From positions 1 to 7,491 of the forward strand of contig CAJULV010000096.1 in assembly GCA_910587555.1 (NCBI GenBank): DNA of 7,491 nt, in the 5' to 3' direction. This document shows, piece by piece, positions 6,322 through 7,491 of this stretch. Each line of letters opens with the position of its first letter. The first letter of the stretch is position 1. The DNA is from an uncultured Acetatifactor sp. Lineage in GTDB: Bacteria > Bacillota > Clostridia > Lachnospirales > Lachnospiraceae. The position numbers were made by a program, and so were the translations under genes. The notes below the pieces were generated by a model. It had not been told where the DNA came from. It did not search any database and saw nothing but the letters and a program-made list of their open reading frames with translations.

Positions 6322-7236
6322 ATGACCGTCTTTACCGTATTTTTTCAGATGCTTGCACTGTTGATTATGATTGGTGCGGGATATTTTATGGCCCGGAAGG
6401 GGATGATGGACGAACACACCAACGCACAGATGTCCAGGATGATCGTCAGTGTGTTCAATCCCATGCTGATACTGTCAAGCGCCGCCGGCTCCGCAGGCCT
6501 TGTTTCCCCGGAAACCATAGCGACAGTAGGGCTGATTGCGCTTGGAATGTTTGGCATCTTCATTGCTGCAGGCATGATCCTGTCCCCGTTTTTCGACAAG
6601 GCGCCGGATCAGCGCAAGATTTTCCAGATGATGTTCGTCTTCTCTAACCTGGGATTCATCGGCATACCGGTGGTCTCCAGCATCCTGGGCGCAGCCTATG
6701 TGGTTTATGTGACGGAATTTCTGCTGATTTACACGATTGTGTTCTATACCTACGGCGTCGCGCTGATGGACGGAAAGTTCTCCGCGTCCTCCGTAAAATC
6801 CATGCTCAATCCAGGCACCATATCCGGCCTTGCCGCGCTCCTTATCATTATCTGCAATATACAGCTGCCGGATTTCATAAAGACCGCCATTACCTACCTC
6901 GGCAATGTGACATCCCCCATGGCACTGGTTGCCGTCGGATTTACCCTGGCGCATTCCGATCTGAAGCGGATTTTCTGCCAGCCCAGGCTGTACGTCTTCT
7001 CGGCGGTGAAGCTGCTGGCCCTGCCCCTTGCCATGCTGCCGCTGCTGAAAATGGTCACCGGGGATGCCGCATTGATTTCCGTCTGCATGATCATGTTCGG
7101 TATGCCCATCGGAAATATGCCGCTGATCCTGGGAACTCAGAAGGGAATTGACGGCGCTACCTGCAGCGCCGCCATTATATTGACTACCCTATTGTGCGTT
7201 TTGACCATTCCCGTGCTGATGGCGGTGGTGGGCTGA
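6322..7236 (+). CDS. AEC (auxin efflux carrier) family transporter
   Basis: This 304-residue, very hydrophobic protein has about ten membrane helices and the two-repeat layout of the AEC / Mem_trans family. The cues are the opening helix with IGAGYFMARKGMMD (17-30), VSVFNPMLIL (42-51), FVFSNLGFIGIPVV (105-118, the family NxGFxGxP motif in the middle of the first half), the central cytosolic loop near 146-166, GTISGLAALL (165-174), and MFGMPIGNMPLILGTQKGID (258-277) before a final helix ending in TIPVLM. Bacterial members move small organic anions such as malate or amino acid-related compounds, and substrate cannot be read from sequence; plant auxin transport should not be inferred. It is transcribed away from the symporter, apparently as a single gene with its own promoter. 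Its stop lies 22 bp from the convergent stop of the next gene. Confidence 0.92.
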   Translation: MTVFTVFFQMLALLIMIGAGYFMARKGMMDEHTNAQMSRMIVSVFNPMLILSSAAGSAGLVSPETIATVGLIALGMFGIFIAAGMILSPFFDKAPDQRKIFQMMFVFSNLGFIGIPVVSSILGAAYVVYVTEFLLIYTIVFYTYGVALMDGKFSASSVKSMLNPGTISGLAALLIIICNIQLPDFIKTAITYLGNVTSPMALVAVGFTLAHSDLKRIFCQPRLYVFSAVKLLALPLAMLPLLKMVTGDAALISVCMIMFGMPIGNMPLILGTQKGIDGATCSAAIILTTLLCVLTIPVLMAVVG

Positions 7237-7258
7237 ACACTTATCAATGGGTCAGGCA

Positions 7259-7491
7259 TCAATTTTCGTTTGTTGACAGGAATTCCTGGGCCTGCTTCTG
7301 CATCTCTGCATACACGGTGTCCGCGCCTGCCGCAGCCATCCTTTCCTTCAGCTTTGCGATGTCGCCTGCAGGGTCATCTGTAAAGCCCAGTCCCAGCAGC
7401 TTGTATTCCGAGTTGAATATCTCGGTAATGGCAGCGATCTCGTTTTTCACATCCCCATCGTTGAACACGAAGGTCTGATAACGTCTGCTGT
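7259..7491 (-). CDS. Extracellular solute-binding protein, C-terminal part (DUF3502-like), partial
   Basis: The last 76 codons of a minus-strand gene are visible; the frame stays open to the window edge, so the start is outside. The visible sequence (FVFNDGDVKNEIAAITEIFN, then LGLGFTDDPAGDIAKLKERM, then AAAGADTVYAEMQKQAQEFL) matches the usual C-terminal end of DUF3502-bearing, sugar-ABC-transporter-type binding lipoproteins of Firmicutes. The features are a short beta strand with the FxxDxxxVKxEIAAI pattern, a linker with a G-x-x-DDP turn, then a helix with the LxxAGxDxVxAExQxQxxEFL pattern. A GTG at 7468 is an internal Val codon rather than a start, because the matching residues continue upstream of it. 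In the intact gene one would expect a lipoprotein signal and partner permease genes to the right. The call is by resemblance from a short tail. Confidence 0.7.
   Translation of the reverse strand, partial: SRRYQTFVFNDGDVKNEIAAITEIFNSEYKLLGLGFTDDPAGDIAKLKERMAAAGADTVYAEMQKQAQEFLSTNEN

Noticed and set aside
6150..6647. Plus-strand 165-codon open frame overlapping the AEC gene start
   Set aside because: It overlaps the well-supported AEC gene in another frame and its translation shows no domain or membrane pattern.
7277..7288. Perfect 12-bp palindrome CAGGAATTCCTG as an AEC terminator
   Set aside because: The stem would be only 4 bp with an AATT loop and no following U-tract, and the bases encode part of the solute-binding protein tail.

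Overview
The window reads like an accessory-carbohydrate or envelope locus from a Gram-positive Clostridia member, most likely a gut Lachnospiraceae. This placement is an inference. It rests on moderately GC-rich genes, strong GGAGG-type ribosome binding sites, a GPH sugar symporter beside a family 2 glycosidase-like gene, a DUF3502-type solute-binding protein tail, and a GldA/GldF/GldG-type ABC system in a form seen in Firmicutes. No rRNA, tRNA, CRISPR array, insertion sequence or integrase is visible.

Layout, left to right. Positions 1-179 are non-coding and carry two copies of a 40-nt hairpin repeat, just 3' of a minus-strand operon. Positions 180-3302 (minus) hold a two-gene ABC exporter: an ATPase, then a permease fused to a GldG-like extracytoplasmic domain, with the stop and start codons abutting. 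Positions 3303-3411 hold its leader, with an 8-bp inverted repeat. Positions 3412-6032 (minus) hold a second pair: a GPH/MelB-like cation:sugar symporter followed 44 bp later by a short protein that looks like a glycoside hydrolase family 2 enzyme with the catalytic part removed. Positions 6033-6321 are a divergent control region with a candidate promoter and a nine-codon leader ORF. Positions 6322-7236 (plus) encode an AEC-family transporter. The right edge (7259-7491, minus) is the C-terminus of a sugar ABC transporter solute-binding protein that runs off the window and converges on the AEC gene.

How they may work together: the symporter plus the GH2-derived protein look like one unit for a glycoside, but the second protein cannot be a conventional hydrolase because the residues that would hold the two catalytic glutamates are missing. 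The ABC pair is probably an independent envelope-related exporter of unknown substrate. The points most worth a second look are the catalytically gutted GH2 protein, the tandem hairpins whose fold favours the minus-strand RNA, and the coupled leader ORF before the AEC gene.
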